DNA of 45,511 bases from Acholeplasmatales bacterium (GCA_017449215.1 JAFSJY010000066.1:1-45511), one strand, 5' to 3'; shown: positions 1 through 9,317, numbered from the stretch's first letter. Numbers and translations are program-made. The notes: a model not told the origin generated them from the letters alone.

Positions 1-75
1 ACTAATATAGTTGAGTAATTCAAAAAAACTAATTTTCCATCTATATTACATAATTAAAATATAATAAATTTGTAA

Positions 76-139
76 ATTAAAAAGGCTGTAAACCTTGATA
101 ATGAATTAAAATTCAAAACCTAGGTTTTTTCACAGCCCC
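76..139 (-). terminator. Intrinsic terminator after the pectate lyase gene
   Basis: On the minus strand GGCTGT (132-137 complement) pairs with ACAGCC (84-89), the stem continues through AAACCT/AGGTTT with a small bulge, and an inner TGAATT/AATTCA hairpin caps it. A T-rich run follows. It lies just after the stop codon at 150. Bases 1-75 are AT-rich and show no gene or recognisable element. Confidence 0.75.
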
Positions 140-149
140 TTATTTTTTA

Positions 150-3100
150 TTATTCTGAAATAGCCTTTAGAATTAATCTTGGTCTTACTGTCCAAACGTT
201 ATTTTCTTCATCGAAAGTACCTGCAACAAACTTCCAAGTATTAGTCATATCGAATCCATTATTAGAAGCTAATCCTTCTGAAATAACGAATGCAGTATTC
301 TTTTCATCATCCCATAAATCATAAACCATAGATGAAGAGTTTACTATTTTGTTATAGTATTCACCCCATAAACCATAGTTAGAAGCTGTAAGATATGATC
401 CAAGTGGGTTAGTTACTGGACGACCAACAATTGAGCTTGAGTTCTTATGTGCATAATTCATACCTGCAGCTCTATTTCTTTCTGCATTTAAGAAGATACC
501 ATTATATAAGAAGTCAACTTCAGAAATGTTATTCTTAATTACTACTGTACCAGAACCATTATCTAAGTCACCAATGATACCTGCATTATATTGACCCTTA
601 GAAATTACTAGACCACGTACGAAGTTGTTATATACTTCTGTATAGTAAACAACATTATCATTCTTAATACGGCTGATTAATAGACCAGTGTTACCACCAG
701 CATCTCCACCATCACCGATTACTGCGTCAACATAACAATCATGTACATATAACTTAAATACTGTTTGATCATTATTCATTTGAGCATTACCAATGATACC
801 ACCAGCATACTTGTTAGTAGCATGAATTTGATATTGATTTAATGAATTATAATATAATCTACCATCAGTATATCCAGAACCTGTTGGAGCTACGAAATAT
901 GAATCTCCATCTTCGTTTGTACCAACAAGAGGCATGTAATCTGCATATGGGTTAACTAGTGAGCAGTTAGCAACATAGTTAATACCACCAGTTACTTGAC
1001 CAATGATACCACCAATAGCTTCCTTACCAGCTGTATTTACACGAGTTGCATGTACATTATATACATAACCACCTTGTAATTCACCGATAATAGCTACTTG
1101 CTTAGCAACACCTGTATCACCAATGATGTTGATATTGTCGAATTTAACATCCATGATAGTACCATTAGATACCTTAGAGAATATGTTAACATTCTTTACA
1201 TTAGATGTCTTGCCAGTCTCATCAATTGATACATTAGAAATTGTATGGTTATTACCACGGAATAATCCTGTAAAGTCTACTGGATTTCCAGATATAACAT
1301 AATTGAATCCTGTGAAGTCTAAATCCTTAGTTAAGCTATAGATTGTATTAACAGATAATGAAGTACCGTTAACCTTACCTGTCTTAGCCATATCATAGAA
1401 TGCTTGTTCAGAATCGATATCAACTACCTTAATTTGAGTTGAATATACGCTATTCTTAGCTGCATTAGATCTATTAGAATTTACAACTGCATAATATAAG
1501 TAATATTGTGTACCACCAGTTGTTACTGTTTTATTATCAGCAGTAAATTCGGCAATAATTGAATCAGTATTAATCTTATTATATTGAACATCGCTTCTAG
1601 CAATTAAATCAGCTGCACTACTTAATGTTAATGGTGTAGTTGACCATACTGCAGCAACATCACCTTCAATATTAGATAATCCACCGCTTACTACGAAGCC
1701 ATCCTGGCTTAATGTAACAGCTGCATCACCAACAAAGTCGATATCACAATCTGGATCTACAACATATACCTTATATGTATATGATGTTGTATAAGCTGTA
1801 TTAGATTTTAATGTAGCAGTTGCTGTTATTTCATATACACCAGGAACTGATGTATATACATTAGAAGCTACATCTTCTGCGTCTTTTGCGATTGTATAGA
1901 ACTTAGAATTACCATCTGTTGCATACTTTACAGTATATCTCATATCATATAATGATGCTGGTAATTCAGAAACTGTAATTGAAGAATCGTCAGTTGGATA
2001 TAATCTTGGAGCAATGAATGAACCATAGATATTAACTCTGATAGCATCAGCACCAGTTGATACTATATCACCTAATGTTTGCTTACGACCCTTTACATTA
2101 ATTTTAATTTCCTTAGATTCAGAAACCTTACCAGATGTAGCTGTTGCAGTTAATGTAACCTCTGTATCTGTTTCAGGTACTGTAATTCTTGCCCATGAGA
2201 ATGCTGACCAAGATACTGAATACTCTTCACCATATTCAATATTAATTATCTTAGTATTTGAGCTCTTCCATGAGATATCAGTATTATGTAATAACTTAGG
2301 AAGTCTGAAATCTTGGTAAGTTGCATCATATCTTGTGATTGCTTCACAGATTGATAATGCTGACTTAACAGCAATTTCATCATCTGATAAAGTACCAAAA
2401 TCATTATTATAAAAATCAATCATGTCATAATGATCATATTGATCCCAAGATGTCTTATTTAATGTAGCACCAATAGGCTTACCATCAGCATAAGTCTTTA
2501 AGTCATCAGCTGCTAATGCTACTCTATCACCCATATTTACTGAACCATCAGTATTTCTATTATCAGTATGAATTTTATCAGTAGCTCCAGCTAATTGATC
2601 TCTAAATGAGCTATTAGTTAATGTTGCTTCATAATCTGTATCAAATTGTTCACCATCAATTGCTAATCCAGAAATAACTGAATTAATAGATGATAAATTC
2701 TTAAAGTCTGAATCACTTAATCCTCTTGCAAATTCAACACCACCTGAGAATGCTAAATCCTCAGTTGCTGTTCTATATGAAGAACCATCTTCCCAACCAG
2801 TAAATGCAACATACTTCTCTCCATCACTATATTCAGTATTAAAGATTGAATATGCTGTACTACCACGGAATGCATCCTTGTTATAACTTGAATCGTTTGC
2901 AATTGAATAACCAGCTTGGTTATTTACATAAGATAAAATACCATAGTAACTATTGTAACTTGCGATTGAACGAGCTAGGTCAATATTATTACTCTTATTT
3001 TGAATACCAGGTAAACCTCTTGTATCAGAGATAGTACCATCATTATTGATACCAGCACAGTTATTAAATGCTGTAAAATTTGATACCTGAAGAACACCTG

Positions 3101-4142
3101 GGTTAGAGTTATCACCAATACCATGTAGCTTATTATCGAAAGCTAGTGAATTTTCAACAATAACGTTACCCTTCATTGTTGAACCACCAAGCTTAAATCC
3201 GATACCATCACCATTTAATGTATCATATGTTTCTTCAAGCTCAGCCTTAGGTTTAGTCATATCCTGACCTTCTCTAAAGTGCTTATATGGTAAGAAACCA
3301 TTTTCGAATGATACACAGTTATAAATAATGATTGTACCAATATCACCAGAATCTACCTTAGCAAATAGGTCCCAACCATCATCTGAGTTTCTAGCAGCAA
3401 CACATCCATCAAAGATGTTACCATAACCAACTGTTAACTTAGCTGCGAAACCATCGGCATTTTCACCAAATGTACTATAATCGTAATTTGCGAATGAAGT
3501 ACAATTCTTAATTAAATTACAAGTAGGCCAGCTATCAACTGTTGAATCAGATGAATAAGCACGTCCAATTTGTAAGCCTGTATCTCTATTACCATAGAAT
3601 AAACAATCTTCAATAATATTATGGCTACCAGCAACATAAATACCATTATCTCCAGCACCATATACCTCGATACCCTTAATATACCAGTAATTAGAGTATA
3701 CTTGGATACCTCTGTTTGCATCAGCAGTATACATTGATGAAAAATCAAATATTACTTTTCCAGTATTATTTGGATTGGGCATGATAGTAATGTAGTTATC
3801 ATATGTACCAGATACTACATTTGATTTGTCAACTGCACCTTCTTCTCTTACACCTAATTGTTGTCTATCAGCACTCTTGTAGATACCCTCATTTAATAGG
3901 ATAGTATCACCAGCCAATGCATGAGTATGTGCATAGAAGAATGTTGTAGGTGCAGATGGATTAGTACCATCAACACTATCAGAACCATCGGCAGATACAT
4001 AAATTGTTCTACCACTAGATCTTCCATTTGTTAATTCCACTGCTTCATTTGAATCGCTATTTGAAGCTACAAATGGGGTTAAAGCACCAACTGTTACAGC
4101 AGATAGGGCTAATATAGATAAAATTCCAATTTTCTTTTTCAT
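150..4142 (-). CDS. Secreted pectate lyase, polysaccharide lyase family 9, with modular C-terminal tail
   Basis: Predicted to cleave polygalacturonate by calcium-dependent beta-elimination outside the cell. Residues 1-27 are a signal peptide. Residues ~45-500 are a right-handed parallel beta-helix. The PL9 signature is readable: NADGF with Asp230, NSDDGWD with Asp254, Asp255 and Asp258 (the calcium cluster; the 24- and 4-residue spacings match those I recall for Dickeya Pel9A), and GFKLGG with Lys317, the likely catalytic base. An insert of roughly 20 residues separates the Asp cluster from the Lys compared with Pel9A. Residues ~590-690 resemble an atrophied bacterial Ig domain. Further Ig-like sequence follows, then GLUG-like repeats (~950-1300). 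No LPXTG or other wall anchor is visible, so it is probably released or held by its tail. It starts 17 bp after the lipoprotein gene upstream, with a strong GGAGGG ribosome site, so the two form an operon. Family assignment is firm; exact substrate is inferred. Confidence 0.85.
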   Translation of the reverse strand: MKKKIGILSILALSAVTVGALTPFVASNSDSNEAVELTNGRSSGRTIYVSADGSDSVDGTNPSAPTTFFYAHTHALAGDTILLNEGIYKSADRQQLGVREEGAVDKSNVVSGTYDNYITIMPNPNNTGKVIFDFSSMYTADANRGIQVYSNYWYIKGIEVYGAGDNGIYVAGSHNIIEDCLFYGNRDTGLQIGRAYSSDSTVDSWPTCNLIKNCTSFANYDYSTFGENADGFAAKLTVGYGNIFDGCVAARNSDDGWDLFAKVDSGDIGTIIIYNCVSFENGFLPYKHFREGQDMTKPKAELEETYDTLNGDGIGFKLGGSTMKGNVIVENSLAFDNKLHGIGDNSNPGVLQVSNFTAFNNCAGINNDGTISDTRGLPGIQNKSNNIDLARSIASYNSYYGILSYVNNQAGYSIANDSSYNKDAFRGSTAYSIFNTEYSDGEKYVAFTGWEDGSSYRTATEDLAFSGGVEFARGLSDSDFKNLSSINSVISGLAIDGEQFDTDYEATLTNSSFRDQLAGATDKIHTDNRNTDGSVNMGDRVALAADDLKTYADGKPIGATLNKTSWDQYDHYDMIDFYNNDFGTLSDDEIAVKSALSICEAITRYDATYQDFRLPKLLHNTDISWKSSNTKIINIEYGEEYSVSWSAFSWARITVPETDTEVTLTATATSGKVSESKEIKINVKGRKQTLGDIVSTGADAIRVNIYGSFIAPRLYPTDDSSITVSELPASLYDMRYTVKYATDGNSKFYTIAKDAEDVASNVYTSVPGVYEITATATLKSNTAYTTSYTYKVYVVDPDCDIDFVGDAAVTLSQDGFVVSGGLSNIEGDVAAVWSTTPLTLSSAADLIARSDVQYNKINTDSIIAEFTADNKTVTTGGTQYYLYYAVVNSNRSNAAKNSVYSTQIKVVDIDSEQAFYDMAKTGKVNGTSLSVNTIYSLTKDLDFTGFNYVISGNPVDFTGLFRGNNHTISNVSIDETGKTSNVKNVNIFSKVSNGTIMDVKFDNINIIGDTGVAKQVAIIGELQGGYVYNVHATRVNTAGKEAIGGIIGQVTGGINYVANCSLVNPYADYMPLVGTNEDGDSYFVAPTGSGYTDGRLYYNSLNQYQIHATNKYAGGIIGNAQMNNDQTVFKLYVHDCYVDAVIGDGGDAGGNTGLLISRIKNDNVVYYTEVYNNFVRGLVISKGQYNAGIIGDLDNGSGTVVIKNNISEVDFLYNGIFLNAERNRAAGMNYAHKNSSSIVGRPVTNPLGSYLTASNYGLWGEYYNKIVNSSSMVYDLWDDEKNTAFVISEGLASNNGFDMTNTWKFVAGTFDEENNVWTVRPRLILKAISE

Positions 4143-4159
4143 ATTCTCTAGCCCTCCTT

Positions 4160-5734
4160 CTACTTATCAGTTGCTATAATAAATCCATGTACATAAATAC
4201 CACCATTTGGATTTGCTAAATAATATGTTCCAGCAGATGGAATATCATATACCTTACGTACAATTTCTTGCTTAGCAGCAGTTGTAACCTCAGATTGTAA
4301 AATATCAGCAGACATTGTATGAGTATCTAAGTCCTCAGGATATAAGCATAATTCTCTTTCTTCTTCACCTGTTGATGCAAAGAATACTACAAGCTTTGCA
4401 GGCTTTGTAAATTCAAACTTGAATGCTTGAGCAGAACCCTTAATAGTAACTCTTTCATCAAATGATAAAGAACCAAGATAATCCTTAGCTGCTCTACCTG
4501 ATGTATATGTAGCACCAGTAGTGTAGTAATTATCACTATCAATCTTAGTAGGTAGTGGTCCATGAATAAATGTAGTACCTGCTAATAAGATATCAGCTGG
4601 TAAGTTATCACCAGTTAAACCATTAATTACTGGTGTTAATGTTGTATAAGAAATAATATCTTGAGTAGTTGATTTAGTAATCTTTATACCCTTAGTACAT
4701 TTAACTGTTGGATCACTAATTAATGAAACAGTAATATCCTGTGCTTGATTTACCTTAAAGATATCAACACCATCAATTTGATATTTATCATAACTAAATG
4801 GCTCTGTATATGAATCAGATACAACTGGTTGAACATATACTTCCCATCCAGCTGCTTCTACATCAATACCATCGATAGATTGATCAAATAATGCACTACC
4901 AGAATTAATCTTAATTGATTCAATAGGATCATCTACATCAATAATTAAGAATGCACTAGCATCATTACTATAATTTACACCATCAATTACGATATCATCA
5001 GCTTTATATGTAACCTTAACAACATATGTACCTACTGAATCGATATCAACAGTACTACTATCAATTGATACTTGATCTGGAGTAAGTGATACAACTCTTG
5101 TTTCAGTTGCGTTATCACCAGTTGAAGTCCACTTATGTAACTTAATTGATAAGCCATTTAATAGGTTGTATAAATTAAAGTCATGGTCATAATCATCCTT
5201 ATATTTTTCTACATAAGTATCATGTAATAAATATTCCTTAATCTTTTCGCCATCTGCAAAGCTTACCTCAAGACCTGCATTAAATGTTAGTCCTGGAGTA
5301 GATTCGAAAACAGATGGTTTAACACTAACATTATAAGATTGATTTAAAATTCTATTGCTTAATCTATGTGTAACAGTAACCTTATAAGTTCCCACAGTAT
5401 TCGTGTCTACTTCACTATAATCAACTGTATAGTCCCTAGTAGGCATATTTACTAAACCCTTATTTGCTCCGTTAGCATCATAAACTGATAAAGAACGATT
5501 AACTACTAATCCTTCATAACTAAATTCTTCACCAATATAGAATACTTTTCTAACATTTGAAGTATCTAGTACAATAGATTTTAATTCTGTTCTATCTGTA
5601 TCTTCAATAACAACTGCATCCTCATCATTAACTGGTGAAGTGTTTCTACTTACTGCGTAACTGCCACAGCTAGTCGCAACACCTACAAAAGCTAAAGATA
5701 ATGCTAGAATGCCAATTCTCTTTTTTCCTTTCAT
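4160..5734 (-). CDS. Ig-like domain lipoprotein, first gene of the pectate lyase operon
   Basis: No enzyme recognised. The N-terminus is a lipoprotein-type signal peptide ending in VATSC (Cys23, imperfect lipobox), so the protein is probably tethered to the outer face of the membrane. Two bacterial Ig-like segments (~50-140 and ~150-270, each ending in a 'GTYKVTVT'/'GTYVVKVTY' strand) are followed by less clear sheet-rich sequence. The last ~150 residues (from ~375) form a beta-sandwich-like region with 'AFKFEFTKPAKLVVFF' and a closing 'GTYYLANPNGGIYVHGFII', a pattern I know from tails of surface pectinases and other polysaccharide-active proteins. A pectin-binding role for that end is inference. 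It precedes the PL9 gene by 17 bp and shares its promoter. The AAGGAGG ribosome site 8 bp before ATG fixes the start. Confidence 0.6.
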   Translation of the reverse strand: MKGKKRIGILALSLAFVGVATSCGSYAVSRNTSPVNDEDAVVIEDTDRTELKSIVLDTSNVRKVFYIGEEFSYEGLVVNRSLSVYDANGANKGLVNMPTRDYTVDYSEVDTNTVGTYKVTVTHRLSNRILNQSYNVSVKPSVFESTPGLTFNAGLEVSFADGEKIKEYLLHDTYVEKYKDDYDHDFNLYNLLNGLSIKLHKWTSTGDNATETRVVSLTPDQVSIDSSTVDIDSVGTYVVKVTYKADDIVIDGVNYSNDASAFLIIDVDDPIESIKINSGSALFDQSIDGIDVEAAGWEVYVQPVVSDSYTEPFSYDKYQIDGVDIFKVNQAQDITVSLISDPTVKCTKGIKITKSTTQDIISYTTLTPVINGLTGDNLPADILLAGTTFIHGPLPTKIDSDNYYTTGATYTSGRAAKDYLGSLSFDERVTIKGSAQAFKFEFTKPAKLVVFFASTGEEERELCLYPEDLDTHTMSADILQSEVTTAAKQEIVRKVYDIPSAGTYYLANPNGGIYVHGFIIATDK

Positions 5735-5776
5735 ATTCTAATTCCTCCTTTTTAGGACACTTTACAATTATAACTT

Positions 5777-5805
5777 ATTTTAACATTTAAGCGCTTTCAA
5801 GTCAA
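5777..5805 (-). promoter_or_regulatory. SigA-type promoter of the pectate lyase operon with a cre operator in its spacer
   Basis: Minus strand: -35 TTGACT (5800-5805), 17-bp spacer, -10 TAAAAT (5777-5782). The spacer holds TGAAAGCGCTTAAA (5786-5799), which fits the CcpA cre consensus TGNAANCGNT, so carbon-catabolite repression is expected by blocking RNA polymerase. Confidence 0.75.
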
Positions 5806-5821
5806 TTTGTTTAAACAAATT
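5804..5821. promoter_or_regulatory. 18-bp perfect palindrome abutting the -35 of the pectate lyase operon
   Basis: AATTTGTTTAAACAAATT reads the same on both strands and overlaps the last two bases of the -35 hexamer. Its position suggests an operator for a dedicated regulator, distinct from the cre site 5 bp further on. The regulator is not in this window. Confidence 0.55.
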
Positions 5822-5870
5822 AATATCGTACGTTATTCATACTTTTGTGCCGAATATGTGAAATAGTTTT

Positions 5871-5914
5871 TTTAAAAAATAAAAAAGGCTGCAATACATA
5901 CGTATCACAACCTT
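5871..5914 (-). terminator. Intrinsic terminator after the InlB-repeat lipoprotein
   Basis: Minus strand: AAGGTTGTGATAC (5902-5914) pairs with GTATTGCAGCCTT (5885-5897) using a few G-U pairs, around a four-base loop, followed by TTTTTTATTTTTT. Confidence 0.8.
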
Positions 5915-5932
5915 TGATATTAATTTAAAATT

Positions 5933-7963
5933 TTACTTTTCGTAAGATACACTTAAATTAACGATGAAGAATGACTTACCAGATGATTGGCATGTAATCT
6001 TTAAATAAGCAATATTAGAAGTTGTAGAAACTAACTCAATATCCTTAGTGCCACCATCTTTTGTGAAATCTCCATATACCTTACCAGCAGGTGTTAATAC
6101 ATCAGCTGATGCTACTTCTACATTGTTAGAATCATAAGCTGTAATCTTAACATACTTTGAAGCGCTAGTAGAACCAGCTGTGAAACCAGTCATATTAACA
6201 GTTACTCTCTTAGTTTCATCAGCAATTGTTGGAGTTTGTAAATATGTAGATGTTGAAACATCAGCATTCTTAGCTACAGATATTTGTAAGCAGCTATATT
6301 CATCTGTGTTTGCAATATAACCATCAGAACCAGGTCCGAAATCAGGATTACTACTATCTGAAGTCTTACCATCTTTTTGGTCAGCTTTATATGAACCATT
6401 AGAAGCCCATGTATCTCCAGCTGCAGGTGCCTTTGGAGTATAAGTTAATGTAACCTTAGATGCAGTTTGAAGTGATGCATAAATTGCTGTAGTTGATACA
6501 GTTACGTTAGCTGCTTGTAATTCAGTTGCTAATGTCGCATCTGAATAGAAACCAGCAATTGTATAACCTGTAAAGTTAATTGCATTAAGTTGAGATGTAA
6601 TAGATGCTGCACCTGTCATACCAGTTACAACAAATACATAAGCATCATCAATACCAGTTGCAGCTGTAGATGCAGCTGAATATGGCTTAACAGGTACTGC
6701 TGCCTTTGTAGCTTGAGTAAATGAAGTCCATTCACTAGCAATTGAAGTTACTGCTGCTTCTGTAGTTGCATTATTAATAGCTGTCTTACATGCTTCTATT
6801 TGCTCGTCAATAAATCCCTTTAATACTGTAGATGCACCAGTATATTCAGTACCAGTCTTATAAGTATCAATTGCTTCTAAAGCTTGGTTCTTAGCAGTAA
6901 CTAATGGATTAGCTGTCTTTGTCTCAAATGTAGCAGCAATATTATCTACATTCTTCTTAGATTCACCAGCTGGTTTAGCTGTAAACTTAAGTCCTCTAAC
7001 TGCAGAAATGTTAGTAGAAATATTTTCAGCAAGAGTTGTACCATTGATTACGATTGATGCCTTACCATCAGCTGTATCAATAACAACCTTAACCTTATAT
7101 AAAGTGTTAGTTGCAACAGTAGGATTTGCTGCATCAACAACATCAGCTCCACCATCTAATCTATAAGCGAACTTACCCTTAGTAGTATTGTCTGATCCAC
7201 CCATAACTCTTAGACCAAATACTTCAGTATTTGTAGCAGCTGCACTTGAACCATCTACCTGGAAGAATGCTTCACCATTCTTAATTGCTTCAAATGATGC
7301 TTCAAAATAAACTGTTAAAATACCAGTTGTAGAAATCTTCTTATCACCGAAATCAACATTTAAGTTATTCTTTTCGATATGATACTTACCAGCATTTGTT
7401 ACCTTGTTATCAGCAGATGTTGTTGTAACAGTAACTGTAGTTGCATCAAATGATGAAGTTTCAACAGTTGTAACTGTTTCATCATAGAAATCTGTAGCGA
7501 AAATTTTATTTTCAGATGCAGCTAATGTATCATAATCATTAGCATCTTCAAATACTGCAGTTAAAGTTACAGCACCTGTAACTGCATCATCAAAGTTATA
7601 TGGAGTAACGCCGCCATCAGCTGACCAGAAATCAAATCTCTTTCCAGTTTCAGTTGGAAGAGCAGTTCTAGCAGGCTTTGTAACCTTACCATTCTTTTCA
7701 ACAGTTTGCTTTAAAGCAGTTAATTCTGTTGTTCCATTCATAAATTTAACATCAAATGTTTGAGTAGCTGGAGTTGTGCCTTGGCCTTCACTAGTGCCTG
7801 TACCAGTACCAGTTCCAGTTCCAGTTCCTTCACCAGTTCCAGTTCCTGTGTCTTGAGCAGGAGTATTTTGTGCTGGTGTTGTAGTATCATCACCACAAGC
7901 AGATAAACTAAATACAGCGGCTGCAGCTAATGCTAAGCCTAATAAAATTTTTCTTTTCTTCAT
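5933..7963 (-). CDS. Lipoprotein with InlB-type repeat, lectin-like and C-terminal beta domains
   Basis: The signal peptide ends in FSLSAC (Cys23), a good lipobox, predicting a membrane-anchored surface protein. A Gly/Thr/Glu-rich flexible linker (~30-65) leads to one Listeria-Bacteroides (InlB B-type) repeat, ~70-140, ending 'GAVTLTAVFE'. Residues ~150-350 look like a concanavalin/LamG-type beta-sandwich ('VYFEASFEA', 'LYKVKVVIDTADGKASIVING'). Residues ~355-425 are helical and FIVAR-like. A second short InlB-like piece lies near 440-510, and the last ~140 residues form another beta domain ending 'SFFIVNLSVSYEK'. No catalytic motif was seen, so a polysaccharide-binding role is inference from architecture, from the neighbouring pectate lyase and from its own cre-like operators. 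It has its own promoter and terminator. AAGGAG before ATG supports the start. Confidence 0.6.
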   Translation of the reverse strand: MKKRKILLGLALAAAAVFSLSACGDDTTTPAQNTPAQDTGTGTGEGTGTGTGTGTGTSEGQGTTPATQTFDVKFMNGTTELTALKQTVEKNGKVTKPARTALPTETGKRFDFWSADGGVTPYNFDDAVTGAVTLTAVFEDANDYDTLAASENKIFATDFYDETVTTVETSSFDATTVTVTTTSADNKVTNAGKYHIEKNNLNVDFGDKKISTTGILTVYFEASFEAIKNGEAFFQVDGSSAAATNTEVFGLRVMGGSDNTTKGKFAYRLDGGADVVDAANPTVATNTLYKVKVVIDTADGKASIVINGTTLAENISTNISAVRGLKFTAKPAGESKKNVDNIAATFETKTANPLVTAKNQALEAIDTYKTGTEYTGASTVLKGFIDEQIEACKTAINNATTEAAVTSIASEWTSFTQATKAAVPVKPYSAASTAATGIDDAYVFVVTGMTGAASITSQLNAINFTGYTIAGFYSDATLATELQAANVTVSTTAIYASLQTASKVTLTYTPKAPAAGDTWASNGSYKADQKDGKTSDSSNPDFGPGSDGYIANTDEYSCLQISVAKNADVSTSTYLQTPTIADETKRVTVNMTGFTAGSTSASKYVKITAYDSNNVEVASADVLTPAGKVYGDFTKDGGTKDIELVSTTSNIAYLKITCQSSGKSFFIVNLSVSYEK
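7797..7850. repeat. 6-bp tandem repeat encoding a Gly-Thr linker
   Basis: Copies of the hexamer CCAGTT and close variants run head to tail (plus strand) inside the lipoprotein gene and encode the alternating GT residues of its linker. Such arrays can change copy number by slippage, which would only lengthen or shorten the spacer in frame. Confidence 0.7.
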
Positions 7964-7995
7964 TTTTAAATCTCCTTAAATCTAATTCATCGTTA

Positions 7996-8011
7996 TTGGA
8001 AGCGATTCCAA
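7996..8011. promoter_or_regulatory. cre-like operator downstream of the lipoprotein promoter
   Basis: TTGGAAGCGATTCCAA is a near-perfect dyad whose core TGGAAGCGATTCCA fits TGNAANCGNTNNCA. It lies in the transcribed leader between the -10 and the start codon, where CcpA or another LacI-family repressor would act as a roadblock. Confidence 0.6.
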
Positions 8012-8028
8012 CAACAAAGGTTATAAAA

Positions 8029-8066
8029 ATTATAACATTATTTTTTTGATATGTAAAGCGTTTGCA
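8029..8066 (-). promoter_or_regulatory. Promoter of the InlB-repeat lipoprotein with an overlapping cre-like site
   Basis: Minus strand: -35 TTTACA (8052-8057), 17-bp spacer, -10 TATAAT (8029-8034). TGCAAACGCTTTACA (8052-8066) covers the -35 and resembles a cre site, one base off the usual spacing at its right end. Confidence 0.75.
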
Positions 8067-8111
8067 TAATCTTTATTTTCATATATTTATGTGCGATTTA
8101 ATACTGATATA

Positions 8112-8138
8112 TGAAAAGAAAAGGAAGATTTCTCTTCC
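8112..8138 (-). terminator. Intrinsic terminator after the flavodiiron protein gene
   Basis: Minus strand GGAAGA-GAAA-TCTTCC stem-loop (8123-8138) followed by TTTTCTTTT, directly after the stop codon at 8144. Confidence 0.75.
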
Positions 8139-8143
8139 AATTC

Positions 8144-9286
8144 TTATGCAAGCTTTTCAACTAATTCTTCTATTTGCTTTTTAGCATTATCATCTAAGCT
8201 AGATAATAATTTAACATTAGTATCAATTATTTCTAAATTCTTACACTTAGATAATTTTTCAGCCATTACCTTTGCTGCCATAGGAGCCCATGTACCATTT
8301 TCAATAAATGCTACCTTTTTATTTTGATATCCTCTTTCTACTAATCCATCAATAAATGTATTCATTGAAGGGAAGATTGTTCCATTATATGTAATAGATG
8401 CAAATACGATTCTATCATATCTAAATGCATCCTCAAATGCTTCTGTCATAGAATCATTATTTAAATCACATACAATTGCCTTAATACCCTTAGCTTCTAG
8501 CTTTTCCTTTAATAAATTAGCAGCGTCTAATGTATTACCATATACACTTGCTGTAGGAATGAATACACCCTTACTTTCAGCTTCATATTTACTCCAAGTA
8601 TCATATGTAGATAGATAATAATCTAAATCTTTATCTAGGATTGGTCCATGAAGTGGACAAATAGTTTCAATCTTTAAATTTGCTAATTTCTTAAATACTG
8701 CTTGAACCTGTGCACCATATTTTCCTACTATACCAAAATAATATCTTCTAGCTTCACAAGCCCATCCTTCAGGATCATCATAATCTAATGTACCAAACTT
8801 ACCAAATGCATCTGCTGAGAATAATACATTTTCATATTCGTCATATGTAAACATAACCTCTGGCCAATGAACCATAGGTGCCATAATAAACTTTAAGTTA
8901 TGCTTACCTAAAGATAAATTATCTCCTTCTTTAACAATTAGTTTATTATTCTTTACATCACCATAAAACTGATTTAAGAATTTAAATGACTTATCTGTAG
9001 ATACTAATGTAGCATTAGGATACTTCTTAGTAAATTCTACGATACTACCAGAATGGTCTGGTTCCATATGTGAAATAACTAAATAATCAACATTCTTACC
9101 ATTTAATTTAGCTTCTACATTCTTTAACCATTCCTTACTAAAATGCTTATCAACAGAATCCATTAAGCAAATCTTTTCATCAATAATTAAATATGAATTA
9201 TAGCTCATTCCATTATCTACTGGAAATTGTCCTTCAAATAATTTAATCTCATGGTCATCAACACCAACATATAATACTTCTTTCAT
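8144..9286 (-). CDS. Flavodiiron protein (A-type flavoprotein)
   Basis: Cytoplasmic enzyme of the FprA/ROO family, reducing O2 to water or NO to N2O and so protecting anaerobes. Residues 1-~245 are a metallo-beta-lactamase-like domain with the di-iron ligands in HMEPDH (His73, Glu75, Asp77, His78), 'APMVHW' (His140), 'SADAFG' (Asp159) and 'CPLHGPIL'. Residues ~250-380 are a flavodoxin domain for FMN. There is no rubredoxin tail, so electrons must come from a separate partner not seen here. Length (380) is normal for the core family. It follows the ADP-ribosylglycohydrolase gene by 31 bp with an AGAGG ribosome site and is followed by a terminator, so the two genes are probably one transcript. 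O2 versus NO preference cannot be read from sequence. Confidence 0.92.
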   Translation of the reverse strand: MKEVLYVGVDDHEIKLFEGQFPVDNGMSYNSYLIIDEKICLMDSVDKHFSKEWLKNVEAKLNGKNVDYLVISHMEPDHSGSIVEFTKKYPNATLVSTDKSFKFLNQFYGDVKNNKLIVKEGDNLSLGKHNLKFIMAPMVHWPEVMFTYDEYENVLFSADAFGKFGTLDYDDPEGWACEARRYYFGIVGKYGAQVQAVFKKLANLKIETICPLHGPILDKDLDYYLSTYDTWSKYEAESKGVFIPTASVYGNTLDAANLLKEKLEAKGIKAIVCDLNNDSMTEAFEDAFRYDRIVFASITYNGTIFPSMNTFIDGLVERGYQNKKVAFIENGTWAPMAAKVMAEKLSKCKNLEIIDTNVKLLSSLDDNAKKQIEELVEKLA

Positions 9287-9317
9287 TTTTATACCTCTTT
9301 CTTATTATTTTAAATGA

